From Candidatus Sulfotelmatobacter sp. (GTDB taxonomy: Bacteria; Acidobacteriota; Terriglobia; Terriglobales; Acidobacteriaceae), in assembly GCA_030037515.1 (NCBI GenBank), contig JASHRE010000348.1:1-6301 (forward strand): DNA of 6,301 nt, in the 5' to 3' direction. The notes beneath the pieces were generated by a model, which was given only the letters and a program-made list of their open reading frames with translations, was not told the DNA's origin and did no database searches. The first letter of the stretch is position 1. Each line of letters starts with the position of its first letter. Shown here in pieces: positions 4,619 to 6,301 of this stretch. Made by a program: the position numbers and the translations under genes.

Positions 4619-6301
4619 ATGACATTCCGACTACCTTCCCCTTCGCTCCGAGCCACTATCCACACACTGTCCATCGCAACTGCATTGACCCTGACGACAG
4701 CAAAGGCGAGCGCGCAGCCGGTCACGACGCCCGCCGGAACCTTCCCCTCGCAAACGTATCAAGGCGTAACTCTGAACGGCACCCAAGATTTTCTTGGCAT
4801 CCGATACGGTGCGGCGCCGACGGGAATTCTGCGCTTTGCCCCGCCTACGCCTCCAGCGGCGGTGTCGGGCACCATCGATGCCACCCAATTCGGCAACAGT
4901 TGTCCGCAAACTTCGTCGCCATTCGGGCAGGCGAGCGTGAATGAGGATTGCCTGTTTCTGAACATCTTTGTGCCCCATCCACCGGTTTCGCCGGACAATC
5001 GTTTTCCAGTGATGGTCTTTTTCCACGGTGGGGCTTTCGTGTTTGGTGAGGGAAGCGACTACAACGGTACAGAATTGGCGATCCAGGGCACGGCGATCAT
5101 CGTGACCGTCAACTATAGACTGGGCGTTCTGGGCTATCTGGCCGATGCCGCGCTGGACATGGAGTCTGCCAGCGGCGCTTCGGGCAATTATGGATTGGCA
5201 GACCAACAGTTTGCCCTGCAATGGGTGCGGCAGAATATTTCCGCTTTCGGAGGCGATCCTGACAATGTGACGATATTCGGCGAATCGGCGGGCGGATTCA
5301 GCGTGTGCGCCAATGTGGTTTCGCCGGCGGCTGCGGGACTGTTTCAACGGGGGATCAGCGAGAGCGGGCCTTGCAGCACAAATTTTCCAACCAAGGGCGC
5401 GGCAGAGACCGAAGGCGCAGGAATCGCTGCCGCTCTCGGCTGCACGCAGGCAACAAGCAGCGCTGTCGCCTCCTGCCTGCGGGCATTGACCGTGCCGCAA
5501 ATCCTCGCCGTGCAAAATGCCATTACGTCACAGGACACCATCGCCTCGCTCACGGCGTTCTTTCCAAATGTTGACGGCGTGTTGATTCCCGAGGAGCCAG
5601 TGGTGGCCCTTGCGACCGGACAATTCAACCACGTGCCGTTGCTGCTGGGAACGAATCACGACGAAGGGCGGCTCTTCATTGCCCTGGACTTCGATCTCAA
5701 TCCGGAGGTCGGCCCCCTCACCGCAGCGGGGTATCCTACGGCGGTCGCCGGAATTGGGGCAGCCGCGGTTGCACAAGGTGGCGGCAGCAATCCGGCGCTG
5801 GTGGAGCAGATTACGAAGGAGATCCTTGACAAGTACCCGCTCAGCGGCTACGCCAGCCCTGACCTGGCGCTGTCGGCGATCTTCACCGACAGCGCCTTCA
5901 GTTGTCCGACCAATCTCGGACGGCAACTGGCCGCGTTGCGGGTCACGACATTCGGGTATGAGTTCAACGACGAAAATGCGCCTATGGTATTTCTACCGCC
6001 CGTGAGTTTCCCTTATGGAGCAACTCACACCGATGAGCTGCAGTTCCTGTTTCCATTTGGCAGTGAGTTAAGCGCTAGCGAGCAGCAGCTTGCAACGACG
6101 ATGAAGGCGTACTGGACCAACTTCGCGGCTCATGGCAACCCCAATGATCCGAACCTCGCCTTCTGGTCGCAATTCGGCATTTTCACTGGTGATGATCAGT
6201 CGTTGATCCCGCCGACGCCGCATGTTGAATTTGACTTTGCCGACGTGCACAAGTGCGACTTCTGGACGGCCATTCTTCTGCAAACCAGCCTATCGGAAGT
6301 G
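4619..6301 (+). CDS. secreted type-B carboxylesterase (alpha/beta hydrolase), 3' end cut by window
   Basis: Hydrolyses carboxylic esters; the natural substrate is unknown. The frame is open for 561 codons up to the window edge. GGAGGA (4605-4610) lies 8 bases before the ATG, a strong ribosome binding site. Residues 1-32 look like a Sec signal peptide with cleavage after ASA (A32), so the enzyme should act outside the cytoplasm. The fold is well marked: EDCLFLNIFVP (109-119, type-B signature 2), oxyanion-hole HGGAF (136-140), and FGGDPDNVTIFGESAGG (210-226, signature 1). The predicted triad is Ser223, Glu349 (in GTNHDEG) and His470 (in GATHTDE), all present. Cys95/Cys111 and Cys275/Cys286 fit the conserved disulfides of the family. 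KCDFW at 545-549 resembles the usual C-terminal end, so probably only a few residues are missing. Relatives include para-nitrobenzyl esterases and cholinesterase-like enzymes. It appears to be its own transcription unit. Confidence 0.94.
   Translation, partial: MTFRLPSPSLRATIHTLSIATALTLTTAKASAQPVTTPAGTFPSQTYQGVTLNGTQDFLGIRYGAAPTGILRFAPPTPPAAVSGTIDATQFGNSCPQTSSPFGQASVNEDCLFLNIFVPHPPVSPDNRFPVMVFFHGGAFVFGEGSDYNGTELAIQGTAIIVTVNYRLGVLGYLADAALDMESASGASGNYGLADQQFALQWVRQNISAFGGDPDNVTIFGESAGGFSVCANVVSPAAAGLFQRGISESGPCSTNFPTKGAAETEGAGIAAALGCTQATSSAVASCLRALTVPQILAVQNAITSQDTIASLTAFFPNVDGVLIPEEPVVALATGQFNHVPLLLGTNHDEGRLFIALDFDLNPEVGPLTAAGYPTAVAGIGAAAVAQGGGSNPALVEQITKEILDKYPLSGYASPDLALSAIFTDSAFSCPTNLGRQLAALRVTTFGYEFNDENAPMVFLPPVSFPYGATHTDELQFLFPFGSELSASEQQLATTMKAYWTNFAAHGNPNDPNLAFWSQFGIFTGDDQSLIPPTPHVEFDFADVHKCDFWTAILLQTSLSEV

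Noticed and set aside
4631..5515. 294-residue - strand reading frame
   Set aside because: It is antisense to the esterase, whose frame has clear catalytic motifs.

Overview
The window holds five protein-coding genes, all on the + strand, and no convincing gene on the - strand. Coding is dense, moderately GC-rich and ends with G or C at most third codon positions. Tandem ATPase-less MacB-type permeases, a MidA-family methyltransferase behind a small charged protein, and a secreted type-B carboxylesterase together suggest a soil Acidobacteriota genome (Terriglobia / 'Ca. Koribacter'-like). That placement comes from general familiarity with such genomes, not from a search, and is uncertain.

Layout. 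Positions 1-302 contain no gene I can support, but hold two strong inverted repeats: a 52-base interrupted palindrome at 28-79 and a perfect 10-bp GC-rich hairpin at 254-284, just ahead of the first gene. Positions 303-2792 form a two-gene operon of paralogous MacB/FtsX-type ABC permeases, 3 bases apart and apparently translationally coupled. Neither has an ATPase domain, so the nucleotide-binding subunit must come from outside the window. Positions 2793-2931 are a short intergenic stretch with an imperfect stem-loop and a TACAAT box only 6 bases before the next ATG. Positions 2932-4409 form a second two-gene unit: a 115-residue protein of unknown function whose end is a 5-residue tandem repeat, overlapping by 3 bases the GTG start of a MidA/NDUFAF7-family methyltransferase. 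Positions 4410-4618 hold a symmetric dyad (operator-like) overlapping a plausible promoter. From 4619 to the right edge runs a secreted type-B carboxylesterase, open at the window end.

How the genes work together. The two permeases very likely make one heterodimeric transporter of the MacB type (export or envelope trafficking; substrate unknown). The small protein and the MidA-like enzyme are probably co-translated, and MidA relatives are tied to respiratory complex I assembly. The esterase appears to be an independent, separately regulated transcription unit. I see no sign of a defence system, mobile element, CRISPR array or RNA gene. The most interesting points are small: the dyad in front of the esterase, the possible leaderless promoter, the 15-nt tandem repeat, and the palindromes flanking the transporter operon.
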